A stretch of 64,000 nt of DNA, taken from the NCBI GenBank assembly GCA_963717125.1, contig CAVQVG010000020.1, forward strand, positions 434,001 through 498,000, given 5' to 3'. The notes beneath the pieces were generated by a model. The model did not search any database and was not told the DNA's origin. It saw only the letters and a list, made by a program, of their open reading frames with translations. Made by a program: the position numbers and the translations under genes. Position 1 is the first letter of the stretch, and the number at the start of each line of letters is the position of its first letter. Below, one piece after another: positions 8,686 through 16,326 of the stretch. This DNA comes from RYN-230 sp963717125. Its GTDB lineage: Bacteria; Actinomycetota; Actinomycetes; Streptosporangiales; Streptosporangiaceae.

Positions 8686-10236
8686 CTAAGCCACCGCCCG
8701 GTTGCCGTCCGCGGTGGACCGGACGTGGACCGGCGCGCCGACCGGTTCCGCCGCGGCGCCCAGCAGGTCGAGCAGGCTGCGGTCACCGTCGTCGCCGCGG
8801 GCCACGAAGCGGCGGCCGTCGGCGTCCAGCCGGCCGATCACGATGGCGGTCCGGGTGCCGTCCCGGCGGTGCTTGACCGTCCAGGTCTCGACCGTGGCCG
8901 GCCCGTCGGCCGCCCGCGCCTCGGCGGGCGCGGCCCAGCCGTCGATCTCGGCCTGCAGCTCCGCGCTGCGATCCGGCGCCCAGCCGGCCGGCCGCGTCGA
9001 GTACACCCCGGCCGAGTACTTGCTCAGCACCCCGCCGTTGGCCCCGACGAACCCGTACGAGCCCGGCGTCCGGCGGGCCCGCTGGACGGTCTCCGCGATG
9101 GCGTGCATCGAGTAGTTGTTGCCCGGGCCGCCGAAGAACGGCAGCCCGCCGGTCACGGTCAGCCCGCGCGGATCGTCGGCGGCCAGGCCGAGCCCGTCGC
9201 AGATGTTGAACACCGGCGCCGCGAAACAGCTGTACAGGTCGATCGTGGCCAGCTCGGCCAGGCCGATCCCGGCCACCTCCAGCGCGTGCCGCGCGGCCAG
9301 CACCGACGCCGGGCCGGCCGACAGGTCGGCCCGTTCCATCAGGTCCCGCTCCCGCAGGTCGGCGTGCCCGGGCAGGAAGACCCACCGCTCTTCCGGCACC
9401 CCCAGCCGCCGCGCGGCGGCCACCGACATCAGCAGCACCGCCGCGCCCTGGTTCACCTTCTCCCGGGCCACGAGGTACCGCGGGTACGGGTCGGCGATCA
9501 TCCGGTTCGCCTCCGTCGGCGTAACCAGCTCGGCCGCGCTGCGCCGCACCGGCGCGGCCGCGTACGGGTTGCCGGCCGCCACCACGGTGAACGGCGCGAA
9601 CAGCGCGCCCATCGCGGCCGCGTAGGTCGCCCGGGACAGCCCCAGCCGGGCCCGCCGCGCGTTGTCCACCAGCGCGTACCGGCTGGGCGCGCCGGTCAGC
9701 CCGTGCGCGGCCTGGTGCGCGGACATCATGCCGCGCAGCCCGAATCCCCGGTCCTCCAGGCTGCCCCCGACCCGTTCGGTGAAGTCCGGCCGGCCCACTT
9801 CTTTCACATAACGCCCGCACGTGGACAGCGCCTCGGCCCCGGCCAGCAGGACCACCGAACTGTCGCCGGCGGCGATGACCCCGGCGAACTCGGTCACCAG
9901 GTGCTGCGGGGCCTGCCCGCCACTCACCTCCAAAACCGCGCGGGCCGGGTCGGCGCCGATCCGGCCGGCCACCGAGCGGGGAAAGTTGTCCGACCGGCCC
10001 AGCGGCGCCCGCGCGCCGGGATAGGAGTTCTCGAACTGGCGCACCCCAGCTACGGTGTGGATCGCCGCCGCCACCGCGGCCGGGTCCGCGCCGGTGTCAG
10101 CCAGCGCCGCCCGGGCCGCGTCCGCGGCCAGGTCGGCCGGCGACCGGCAGAGGTAGCCGGGCTCATCGAGGCGTTCCGCGGCCTGCCCGACGCCGGCCAC
10201 GACCGGCGTCCGCGGGTCGAGGTCGGCCGGGCTCAC
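8686..10236 (-). CDS. Thiolase-fold acetyl-CoA acetyltransferase-like protein
   Basis: 516 residues. The thiolase fold is shown by VSGGQAPQH near residue 100, YSCFAAPVF, the SMHAIAE block and the C-terminal GANGGVLSKYSAG motif, followed by a 100-residue extension. The usual N-terminal nucleophilic Cys is replaced by the GGQAPQ loop, as in the long acyl-CoA acetyltransferase-like family known from fatty-acid and steroid degradation clusters, so its chemistry may differ from that of classic thiolases. GTG 10236 overlaps the stop of the nitronate monooxygenase-like gene (GTGA), indicating a coupled two-gene operon. Confidence 0.85.
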   Translation of the reverse strand: MSPADLDPRTPVVAGVGQAAERLDEPGYLCRSPADLAADAARAALADTGADPAAVAAAIHTVAGVRQFENSYPGARAPLGRSDNFPRSVAGRIGADPARAVLEVSGGQAPQHLVTEFAGVIAAGDSSVVLLAGAEALSTCGRYVKEVGRPDFTERVGGSLEDRGFGLRGMMSAHQAAHGLTGAPSRYALVDNARRARLGLSRATYAAAMGALFAPFTVVAAGNPYAAAPVRRSAAELVTPTEANRMIADPYPRYLVAREKVNQGAAVLLMSVAAARRLGVPEERWVFLPGHADLRERDLMERADLSAGPASVLAARHALEVAGIGLAELATIDLYSCFAAPVFNICDGLGLAADDPRGLTVTGGLPFFGGPGNNYSMHAIAETVQRARRTPGSYGFVGANGGVLSKYSAGVYSTRPAGWAPDRSAELQAEIDGWAAPAEARAADGPATVETWTVKHRRDGTRTAIVIGRLDADGRRFVARGDDGDRSLLDLLGAAAEPVGAPVHVRSTADGNRAVA

Positions 10237-11363
10237 GGTCGGGCCGCGGGCAGCAATCCAGCCAGTTCGGCGATCCGCTGCTCGCACTCGGCCACCAACT
10301 GCCGGGTGATCTCGGCGGCCGGCCGGATCTGCTGGAACGAGCCGACGACCTGGCCGACGTAGAACGACGCCAGGCGCAGCGCGCCCTGGTGACCGTCGGC
10401 CGCGGCCTGGTCGATGCGCTGCCAGGCCGCGTCGACGAGCATCGGCTGCAACGGCATCGGCAGCGGCGCGGGCGCGTCCGGCCGGTCCCATTCGTCGTGC
10501 CAGGCACTGCGCAGCTGCCGGGCGGGCTTGCCGGTGCGGGTCGGCGAGCGCAGCGTGTCGGAGCTGGCCGCGCGCAGGAACTTGTCCTTGATGGCCTGGT
10601 TGGCCACGTCTTCGGCGCTGGACAGCCAGACCGAGCCGCACCACACGCCGGCCGCGCCGAGGGCCAGCGCGGCGGCCATCTGGCAGCCGGATGCGATGCC
10701 GCCCGCGGCCAGCACCGGGCGGCCGCCCGAGATGTCCACGATCTCCGGGGTGAGCACCATGGTGGCGATGGTGCCGGTGTGCCCGCCCGCCTCGGTGCCC
10801 TGCGCGATGAGCAGGTCCACCCCGGCCTCGATCTGCCGCCGCGCGTGCCTGGCCTGCCCGACCAGCGCGGCCACCACCACCCCGGCCGCCTGGCCCCGGG
10901 CCACCAGGCCGGGCGGCGGGGTGCCCAGCGCGCTGGCGACCAGCGAGATCCGGTGGCCGAACGCGACATCCAGCAGCGCCTCCGCGCCACCCGGGTTCAG
11001 CCCGGCCACGATGCCGCTGTTGTCGTCCAGGGCGGCCAGTTCCGGGATGCCGTACTGATCCAGCAGGCCGCGGACGAACGCCAGGTGCTGCTCGGGGATC
11101 TGGGCCCGCAGGCTGGCGATGAGGTCGTCCGGGTCACCCGGCACGAACTTCTCCGGGACCAGCAGGTCCACGCCGTACGGCTTGCCGCCGACCTGGTCCT
11201 CGATCCAGCTCAGCTGGGCGTCGAGTTCCTCCGGGGTATACGCCGAGGCGGCCAGCACGCCGAGACCGCCGGCGTTGGTCACCGCCGCGACCACACCCGG
11301 GGACCGGTTGAACCCGACGATCGGGTGCGGAACGCCGACCAGGTCGGTGAAGGCGGTGCGCAT
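10233..11363 (-). CDS. Nitronate monooxygenase / 2-nitropropane dioxygenase family
   Basis: 376 residues, FMN-binding TIM barrel. Characteristic blocks are PIVGFNRSPGVVAAVTNAGGLG at the start, the phosphate-binding and catalytic region IAQGTEAGGHTG, and LAAGGIASG. Family members oxidise alkyl nitronates or act as enoyl-reductase-like flavoproteins. Its stop overlaps the start of the thiolase-like gene by four bases, a pairing often seen in lipid or steroid catabolism, so a role in acyl-CoA or side-chain metabolism is inferred. ATG at 11363. Confidence 0.88.
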   Translation of the reverse strand: MRTAFTDLVGVPHPIVGFNRSPGVVAAVTNAGGLGVLAASAYTPEELDAQLSWIEDQVGGKPYGVDLLVPEKFVPGDPDDLIASLRAQIPEQHLAFVRGLLDQYGIPELAALDDNSGIVAGLNPGGAEALLDVAFGHRISLVASALGTPPPGLVARGQAAGVVVAALVGQARHARRQIEAGVDLLIAQGTEAGGHTGTIATMVLTPEIVDISGGRPVLAAGGIASGCQMAAALALGAAGVWCGSVWLSSAEDVANQAIKDKFLRAASSDTLRSPTRTGKPARQLRSAWHDEWDRPDAPAPLPMPLQPMLVDAAWQRIDQAAADGHQGALRLASFYVGQVVGSFQQIRPAAEITRQLVAECEQRIAELAGLLPAARP

Positions 11364-11401
11364 CAGCGCACTCTACCCGGGGCCGATCCGGCCCGGGCGG
11401 C

Positions 11402-12124
11402 TCAGCCGCCCGGGCCGCGGGTGGCCTGCACCGCCCGGTCCACCATGCGGGCGTAGACCTTGGTACCCGGGATCTCCGGGTGGATATGGTCCGGCCACAG
11501 CAGGTACATCCGGTTCCGGATCGTGTCGTACCAGTCGGCCAGCACGACGCTGGGGTGCTGCCGGGCGAACGCCGCGTCGGTCGTGTTGACCTGCTTGCTC
11601 CACGAGTCGGGCACGTACGTGTTGATCAGGACCAGCCTGCGGTCCGGCCCGAGGATCCGGAGCACCTGGCTGAGCTGGCTGGCGGTGACGATGTAGTTGG
11701 TGCCGAGGCCGAGCACCAGGACCGGCCGCAGCCGCCCGGTGGCCGCCAGGTGGCGCAGGATGGCCAGGCCGGCCGGCATTTCCCGGTCCGGCTTGGCGTC
11801 GATATAGATGCCGGGCATCGCGTCGGCCAAGGCCAGCGCGCTGGCCGCCATGACCGAGTCGCCGATCGCGACGACGTCCTCGCCGGTCACCTTGTGGTCG
11901 GTCGCGAGGGGCTGCGCCCCGGCCGCCACCCCCGCGCTCAGCCTGGCCGCCTCAGCCTGGGTCGCCGAGCCGATCTGCTCACCCGCGGTGATCTGGTGCT
12001 GCATGCCGGACAGCGTGGGCGGCGCCGTCTGGAAGACACCGCACCCAGCCGTCCCGGCGGCGGCCAGGATCACCGCCGCGCCCAATGCACCCCTGGCCCG
12101 GCCCCCCGTGTGTTTTCTCACCAT
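11402..12124 (-). CDS. SGNH-hydrolase-like lipoprotein
   Basis: 240 residues from ATG 12124, which has a purine-rich AAAGGGGGA ahead of it. A basic N-terminus, a hydrophobic stretch and TAGC form a lipoprotein signal peptide. The mature part holds VVAIGDSVMAAS (catalytic Ser of block I), GLGTNYI (block III-like) and HIHPEIPG (C-terminal His). This layout matches the SGNH domain found fused to acyltransferase-3 proteins such as OatA, but here it stands alone without the membrane acyltransferase. It probably acts on cell-wall or surface acyl esters outside the membrane. It is divergent from the VOC gene at 12289. Confidence 0.78.
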   Translation of the reverse strand: MVRKHTGGRARGALGAAVILAAAGTAGCGVFQTAPPTLSGMQHQITAGEQIGSATQAEAARLSAGVAAGAQPLATDHKVTGEDVVAIGDSVMAASALALADAMPGIYIDAKPDREMPAGLAILRHLAATGRLRPVLVLGLGTNYIVTASQLSQVLRILGPDRRLVLINTYVPDSWSKQVNTTDAAFARQHPSVVLADWYDTIRNRMYLLWPDHIHPEIPGTKVYARMVDRAVQATRGPGG

Positions 12125-12288
12125 TCCCCCTTTCCCGTGCACAGGAGTTTTTTCGCCACCCGGGGATGGCGGCAAACACCGTGTCAGCAATACGGAGAAA
12201 AGGCCGGATTAGGAATTCTCTGCGGTATTTTTCCGGGGTCAGGCCACCCCGCCCAGCCACGGCGGGCCGGATCGCGTAGGTTTGCCGC

Positions 12289-12672
12289 GTGGCGCACTAC
12301 AGTCGGCTGTCCAAGATCGTCATTGACGTGCCAGCCGACGAGCACGATCGCGAGCTGGCGTTCTGGACCGCGGCCACCGGGTCGCCGCTGGCCCGGTTCG
12401 ACCGGCATCCCGAATACCACGGCACCGAGCTGCCCGGCTCAGACTTCTGGCTGCTGGTCCAGCGGCTGGACGACGGGCCAGGGCGGGTGCACGTGGACAT
12501 TCACACCGACAACCTGGACGCGGAAGTGGCCCGGCTGGAGAAGCTCGGTGCCGAGCGGGTCCAGCAGGCCCACGCCTGGTGGGTGATGCGTGATCCGGCC
12601 GGGTTGCTGTTCTGCGTCATCCCGAGCCCGCCGGGCTCGCTGGACGACAGCAACGCGCAGCGCTGGGACTGA
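12289..12672 (+). CDS. VOC superfamily (glyoxalase-like) protein
   Basis: 127 residues starting at GTG 12289. Two beta-alpha-beta-beta-beta modules typical of the vicinal-oxygen-chelate fold are visible: LSKIVIDVPADEHDRELAFW, and GRVHVDIHTDNLDAEVARLEKLGA ending in VMRDPAGLLFCVIP. It belongs to the glyoxalase-like domain group used for resistance proteins and dioxygenases; metal ligands are not clearly conserved. No operon partner. Function unknown. Confidence 0.8.
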   Translation: MAHYSRLSKIVIDVPADEHDRELAFWTAATGSPLARFDRHPEYHGTELPGSDFWLLVQRLDDGPGRVHVDIHTDNLDAEVARLEKLGAERVQQAHAWWVMRDPAGLLFCVIPSPPGSLDDSNAQRWD

Positions 12673-12713
12673 CCTGACCGGGAGGCGCACCCACCGGGCA
12701 CGTCCGCGCGTTC

Positions 12714-13484
12714 TCACTGATCGGCGGCGTCCGGGCGCGGCGCAGCCGGGATGTCCAGCGGCCGCTGCGGCACCACCGCCTCCGTGGCCGACGGCAGCTC
12801 CAGGACCACCGCGCCGTCCCGCAGCGACAGCCGGGGCGGCCCGCCCTCGCGGCCCTGCCCGCCGAACCGGCGTGGCCCGGTGTTGTAATAGCCACCGCTG
12901 GCGTAACTGATCCGGATCTCCGCCACCCCGGGCCGGCGTTGGGAAAGAATGGCGCCCATCGGGACGCCCAGCTCGATCGGGCGGACCGGCGTGTGCGCGT
13001 TGCCCGCCACCACCAGCGTGCCCGGCTCGGAGCCGGCCAGCACCCGCCCGGCCATCGCCGCGTCCCGCTCGGACCAGCTGGCCCCGGCCGGGATGGTCGC
13101 GTCGAACAGGGTGAGCCGTAGCGGCCCGGCCGCCGCCCGGTCGCGCAGCACGGCCAGGTGGCCCGCTGTGATCCGGCCGTCGCCAGGCCAGAGCACCCAG
13201 TGATCCTCAAGTGGCCCGCCGGCCAGGAACGCGCGGACCACCGGCACTAGTTCCTCGGACCATTCCAGGGCCAGCCCGGACAACCCGAATTCGGCCAGCA
13301 GCGCCCGGATGAGCAGCGGGTTCTCCGCCACGCCGTGGACCTCGCCGAGCAGCAGCAGGCCGGACTCATCCAGCGACCGCTGCGCCGCCGCCCGCGCCGC
13401 AGCCTCAACCGTCAGCGGCAGGCCGGTAACCGGGAACTCAGCCACTGCCCGCCAGAACTCGTCCAGCGACGCGACACTCGGCAT
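12714..13484 (-). CDS. Hypothetical protein with a ChaN/EreA-like motif
   Basis: 256 residues from ATG 13484 (MPSVASLDEFWRAV); the longer open frame upstream is not supported. Conserved features are LLLGEVHGVAENPLLIRALL near residue 45 and LVVAGNAHTPV near 175, a spacing seen in ChaN-like and erythromycin-esterase-like proteins in which the Glu/His pairs form the active or haem-binding site. The middle has ALEWSEELVPVVRAF. No signal peptide. Possibly a hydrolase of small esters; this is a weak inference. It is convergent with the VOC gene at 12289. Confidence 0.6.
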   Translation of the reverse strand: MPSVASLDEFWRAVAEFPVTGLPLTVEAAARAAAQRSLDESGLLLLGEVHGVAENPLLIRALLAEFGLSGLALEWSEELVPVVRAFLAGGPLEDHWVLWPGDGRITAGHLAVLRDRAAAGPLRLTLFDATIPAGASWSERDAAMAGRVLAGSEPGTLVVAGNAHTPVRPIELGVPMGAILSQRRPGVAEIRISYASGGYYNTGPRRFGGQGREGGPPRLSLRDGAVVLELPSATEAVVPQRPLDIPAAPRPDAADQ

Positions 13485-13587
13485 GCGCCCAGCATGCCAC
13501 CAGGAGGCATGTCTGTTTCGTGCAAGACGGGGTGGCCGGGCTCTGGTTGGCTGGGCGGTCTCAGCGTGCATCGACGGAAGGACGACC

Positions 13588-13977
13588 GTGTTCCTTGGCC
13601 TGCGCACCATCGTGTACCCCGCCCCCGACCTGGCCGCGAGCAAGGCCTGGTGGACAGAAGCGCTCGGCATGAAGCCGTACTTCGACCAGCCGTTCTACGT
13701 CGGGTTCAACCCCGGCGGCTACGAGCTTGGCCTGAACCCGGCCGGTGACCCGGCGGCCGGCCCGAACACCTACTGGGGCGTGCGCGACATCGCGGCGGCC
13801 GCGGACCGCCTGATCGCGCTGGGCGCGGTCGTAGTCGCCGCCGTCGAGGAGGTCGGCGACGGCATCAAGCTCGGCACGTTCCGCAGCCCGGGCGGCGACC
13901 TCATCGGCCTGATCGAGAACCCGGTGTTCGAGCTCACCCCGGCGCCCGTCCCGGAATCCGACGGCCCCGGCCGCTGA
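13588..13977 (+). CDS. VOC superfamily (glyoxalase/bleomycin-resistance-like) protein
   Basis: 129 residues. GTG 13588 was chosen because GGAAGGA lies six bases upstream and the protein then begins VFLGLRTIVYPAPDLAASKAWW, the classic first VOC strand and helix. PFYVGFNPGGYELGL and TFRSPGGDLIGLIENP complete the fold. Members act as lyases, dioxygenases or antibiotic-binding proteins; substrate unknown. It is divergent from the ChaN/EreA-like gene, with a 103-base shared promoter region. Confidence 0.85.
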   Translation: MFLGLRTIVYPAPDLAASKAWWTEALGMKPYFDQPFYVGFNPGGYELGLNPAGDPAAGPNTYWGVRDIAAAADRLIALGAVVVAAVEEVGDGIKLGTFRSPGGDLIGLIENPVFELTPAPVPESDGPGR

Positions 13978-14012
13978 GCCGATGCCTGGGCCCGGTCGGC
14001 GTACCGGTCCGG

Positions 14013-14417
14013 TCAGACGCGGTTGCGCTGGCGGGGCTGGCCAGCTTCGTCGACGAGCTGCTTGGCCCGCTGAAAGGTAACCCCGAGCGCCTGCCCGATA
14101 TCGCGCAGCGAGAACCCCAGGGTATGCAGCCGCTGCGCCGCATCGCGGGCTAGCCGGGCCGCTTCGGCCTGGGTCTGCTTGGCCTGCTCGCGCAGCGCCA
14201 TCGACTGGTCAAGTTCGAGCTGAACGTCCTCCGGAAGGATGATCTTCATGTCCACGTTGAATGAGTCCTGCGGGACGTCGGTCATGATGGCGATGAGGTC
14301 CCTGACCATGGCTTCCGCCTCGCTCAGGCTGCGCGCCTGAGTCGACCGCTCGATATCGGGAACGTGGACGCGCCAGAAGCGGCCGTCGCGCTCCAGCTCA
14401 GCGCAGTAGGTCTTCAT
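14013..14417 (-). CDS. HicB-like antitoxin with C-terminal helix-turn-helix
   Basis: 134 residues. Residues 1-65 form a HicB-type domain (MKTYCAELERDGRFWRVHVP, then RSLSEAEAMVRDLIA). After a coiled helix, LGFSLRDIGQALGVTFQRAKQLV near 98-120 is a helix-turn-helix. HicB antitoxins bind the HicA RNase and repress their own operon. Here no intact hicA is present: only a 25-codon remnant overlaps the start (14398-14475). A 44-bp perfect palindrome, a likely operator, lies 66 bases upstream of the start. It may survive as an orphan regulator. Confidence 0.7.
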   Translation of the reverse strand: MKTYCAELERDGRFWRVHVPDIERSTQARSLSEAEAMVRDLIAIMTDVPQDSFNVDMKIILPEDVQLELDQSMALREQAKQTQAEAARLARDAAQRLHTLGFSLRDIGQALGVTFQRAKQLVDEAGQPRQRNRV

Positions 14418-14475
14418 ATATGCCTTGCCGCTGCGCTGTACGTCTGATCTTGCGGATGAGCACGGCTCGTCTCAT
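14398..14475 (-). pseudogene. hicA 5' remnant
   Basis: A 25-codon frame from ATG 14475 reads MRRAVLIRKIRRTAQRQG and then IYEDLLR and stop. The first 18 residues resemble the N-terminal helix of HicA toxins (a basic motif of the type LIRKIxRxAKRQG). The following conserved part with the catalytic His (GxxHxxY) is missing, and the frame instead runs 20 bases into the start of the HicB-like gene. This looks like an internal deletion that removed nearly all of the toxin and joined its start to the antitoxin. The remnant is short, so the identification is tentative. Confidence 0.4.
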
Positions 14476-14482
14476 GAGTCTA

Positions 14483-14526
14483 GTCTAGATCGGGATTGAC
14501 GCCTAGGCGTCAATCCCGATCTAGAC
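14483..14526. repeat. 44-bp perfect palindrome, likely operator
   Basis: The sequence is perfectly self-complementary with no loop, centred on CCTAGG at 14503-14508. Its core is TTGACGCCTAGGCGTCAA (14496-14513), and the outer ends read GTCTAGATC and GATCTAGAC. It lies between the divergent hicA-remnant/HicB-like genes (starts 14475 and 14417) and the membrane protein at 14575. A perfect dyad of this size with no unpaired centre suits an operator for a dimeric repressor such as HicB better than a transcription terminator. GAGTCTAGTCTAG next to it adds a short direct repeat. Confidence 0.75.
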
Positions 14527-14574
14527 GCCAAATCACCTGAGCAGGATTGGCCGTTCCTGGGGCACAATTCGGGG

Positions 14575-15231
14575 GTGGAAAGCGAGATCGCTACCCCTGC
14601 GGAGGATGTCGAGCCCGGGTCCGCCAGATCGCGCGACGACGTACGGCCGACCGCCACCCGGCCCCGGCGCTCGTGGTGGCTGGTGACGGTGCTGGCCGTC
14701 TGCGGGGCGCTAGTCGTCGGCGGCTCCGTCCAGCATGTGATCGACCAGCGGAACGCGGCGCGCACGCTGTACCGGATGCAGGTGCTCAGCACGGTTTCCC
14801 GGTTCCTCGGCGAGGAAGACCGCCAGCTCAGCACGCCGACCGCCCAGCGCAGCGCGACCGCGTTCGGCGACCTCGCCGACTCGATCAGCGCGGATCAGGG
14901 CGTCAACGGGTCGGGCACACTCCAGGTCAGCCTGGGCGCGGGCAGCGCCGCCCCAGCGGACCAGATCGCCTTCTCCGCCACGGTGGCTTCCCCGTACGCG
15001 TCCACCACCTTCGCCGTCTGGGACATCCACACCAACGGCGGAGCAGCTCAAAACCAAGGCGCGTGCGTGCTATGGAGCACCCTGCTGGGCCCGGGACGCG
15101 CGACGACCGCGCTGGACCTGGGCGCCGGGGCACAGTTGCAGCCCTGCTCCCCCAGTTGGTGGGCCGCCGGTCCGGTGAACCCGAGGCAGCCGCGCCTCGC
15201 CCTGGCCGGAATCCCGCGCTCACCGCGGTAA
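14575..15231 (+). CDS. Single-pass membrane protein, hypothetical
   Basis: 218 residues starting at GTG 14575. A charged cytoplasmic N-terminus of about 33 residues precedes one transmembrane helix (WWLVTVLAVCGALVVGGSV, about 34-52). The rest is predicted outside, with a helix (RNAARTLYRMQVLSTVSRFL) and a Ser/Gly/Ala-rich beta-like region holding two cysteines (QGACVLW and LQPCSPSWW) that may pair. No catalytic motif was found. It is convergent with the SGNH lipoprotein gene and divergent from the HicB-like gene across the palindrome. Confidence 0.55.
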   Translation: MESEIATPAEDVEPGSARSRDDVRPTATRPRRSWWLVTVLAVCGALVVGGSVQHVIDQRNAARTLYRMQVLSTVSRFLGEEDRQLSTPTAQRSATAFGDLADSISADQGVNGSGTLQVSLGAGSAAPADQIAFSATVASPYASTTFAVWDIHTNGGAAQNQGACVLWSTLLGPGRATTALDLGAGAQLQPCSPSWWAAGPVNPRQPRLALAGIPRSPR

Positions 15232-15259
15232 CGCGCGGAACTCGGCGCGGCCGCGCGTA

Positions 15260-16174
15260 CTAGTGCTCGTTCCGGTGCGCGGTCCGCTCGCCGGCCCCGG
15301 CGAGCAGGAACGCGCGCGCGATCACGCGGTAACCCACCTGGTTGGCGTGCTCGTTGGGGCCGCGCGGGGCGGCCGCGCACTCCCAGGTCCACTGGCAGAT
15401 GGCGGCCACGTTGCGGGGCAGCGAGCCGTACCCGGGCACGGTCACGTCGGAGCCGAAGTCCGAGGTGTGGAACGCGCTGAACACGTTGGCCACCGGCACG
15501 TGCTGAGCCTGGTACACCCGGCCCAGCACGCTGTTGTAGCCGTCTGCGGCCAGCTCGCTGGCCCGGGCGACCATCTCGCCGACCCAGCCGTGCCGCCACT
15601 CGGCCAGCGTGGGCAGGTAGTAGTTCATCGCCACGAACTTGGTGCCCGGGCTGGCCTGGCGGATCCGGGTCAGGATCGTGCTGAGATTCTGGCCTGCCTC
15701 CGGGATGAAGCTGGCCACGCAGCTGGCCAGCTTGGCCAGGGACGGCTGGATCACGCACGAGTACGGGTCGTTGGCCCCGATGTCCAGGGTGATCAGCGAG
15801 ACGTGGCCGCGGTGCGCGCGCAGGAAGCTGACCGCCGCGGCCAGCTGTGACCCACCCTGGTAGCGGCAGCTGCCGCCGTGGACCATGGAGCCGGTGGTCT
15901 CCCCCGGGCAGCCCAGCTTGATCAGGCGCAGCCCGGGCTGGCTGCGGCGCAGCATCGCGTAGAGCTGGTTGGCGTACCCGTCCTGGGTCGGCTGGCTGAC
16001 GCCCGCGGCGTCCGGCTGCACGCCCTGCGACAGCGAGTCGCCCAGGGCCAGGTAGTAACTGGCCGGCGGCGCCCGGTGCTCGGCACCGGACAGCCGGACG
16101 GTCGACGCGGTGCAGCCGGTGGCCGCCGCGGCGAGCAGGCCGGCCAGCGTGAGAACAGTGAGCAGGGGGCGCAT
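15260..16174 (-). CDS. Secreted SGNH/GDSL hydrolase lipoprotein
   Basis: 304 residues. The signal peptide ends in LLAAAATGC, a lipobox with Cys at residue 21. Catalytic blocks are clear: YLALGDSLSQG (Ser), LGCPGETTGS (Gly block), LDIGANDP (Asn) and the C-terminal NEHANQVGY (His). The extra cysteines suggest disulphides, as in the Streptomyces esterase and cutinase-like GDSL family. Likely an extracellular esterase or lipase. The IS1182-type element is inserted about 55 bases upstream of its start and may have displaced or supplied its promoter. Confidence 0.88.
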   Translation of the reverse strand: MRPLLTVLTLAGLLAAAATGCTASTVRLSGAEHRAPPASYYLALGDSLSQGVQPDAAGVSQPTQDGYANQLYAMLRRSQPGLRLIKLGCPGETTGSMVHGGSCRYQGGSQLAAAVSFLRAHRGHVSLITLDIGANDPYSCVIQPSLAKLASCVASFIPEAGQNLSTILTRIRQASPGTKFVAMNYYLPTLAEWRHGWVGEMVARASELAADGYNSVLGRVYQAQHVPVANVFSAFHTSDFGSDVTVPGYGSLPRNVAAICQWTWECAAAPRGPNEHANQVGYRVIARAFLLAGAGERTAHRNEH

Positions 16175-16229
16175 CGCGGTGAGTTATGCCCCGCAGGAAC
16201 CCGCCGCGAACCCGGTCACGCAAGAGCGC

Positions 16230-16257
16230 GGTGCATTGTGCCCCGTCGGCGGGCTGT
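16230..16257 (+). repeat. IS left terminal inverted repeat
   Basis: Begins GGTGCATTGTGCCCCG and pairs with the right repeat with two mismatches (T/C and G/A) over 28 bases. Preceded by GCGC. Confidence 0.8.
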
Positions 16258-16326
16258 TGCAGAATCGGCTGGTGTCCTGCGGCGTGTTGTTTGTGCTGGT
16301 AGATGATGTTTTGGGATGATTTTCCC

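Noticed and set aside
8725..10362. 545-residue plus-strand frame opposite the thiolase-like gene
   Set aside because: Arg/Gly/Pro-rich composition without domains; the minus-strand frame has thiolase motifs.
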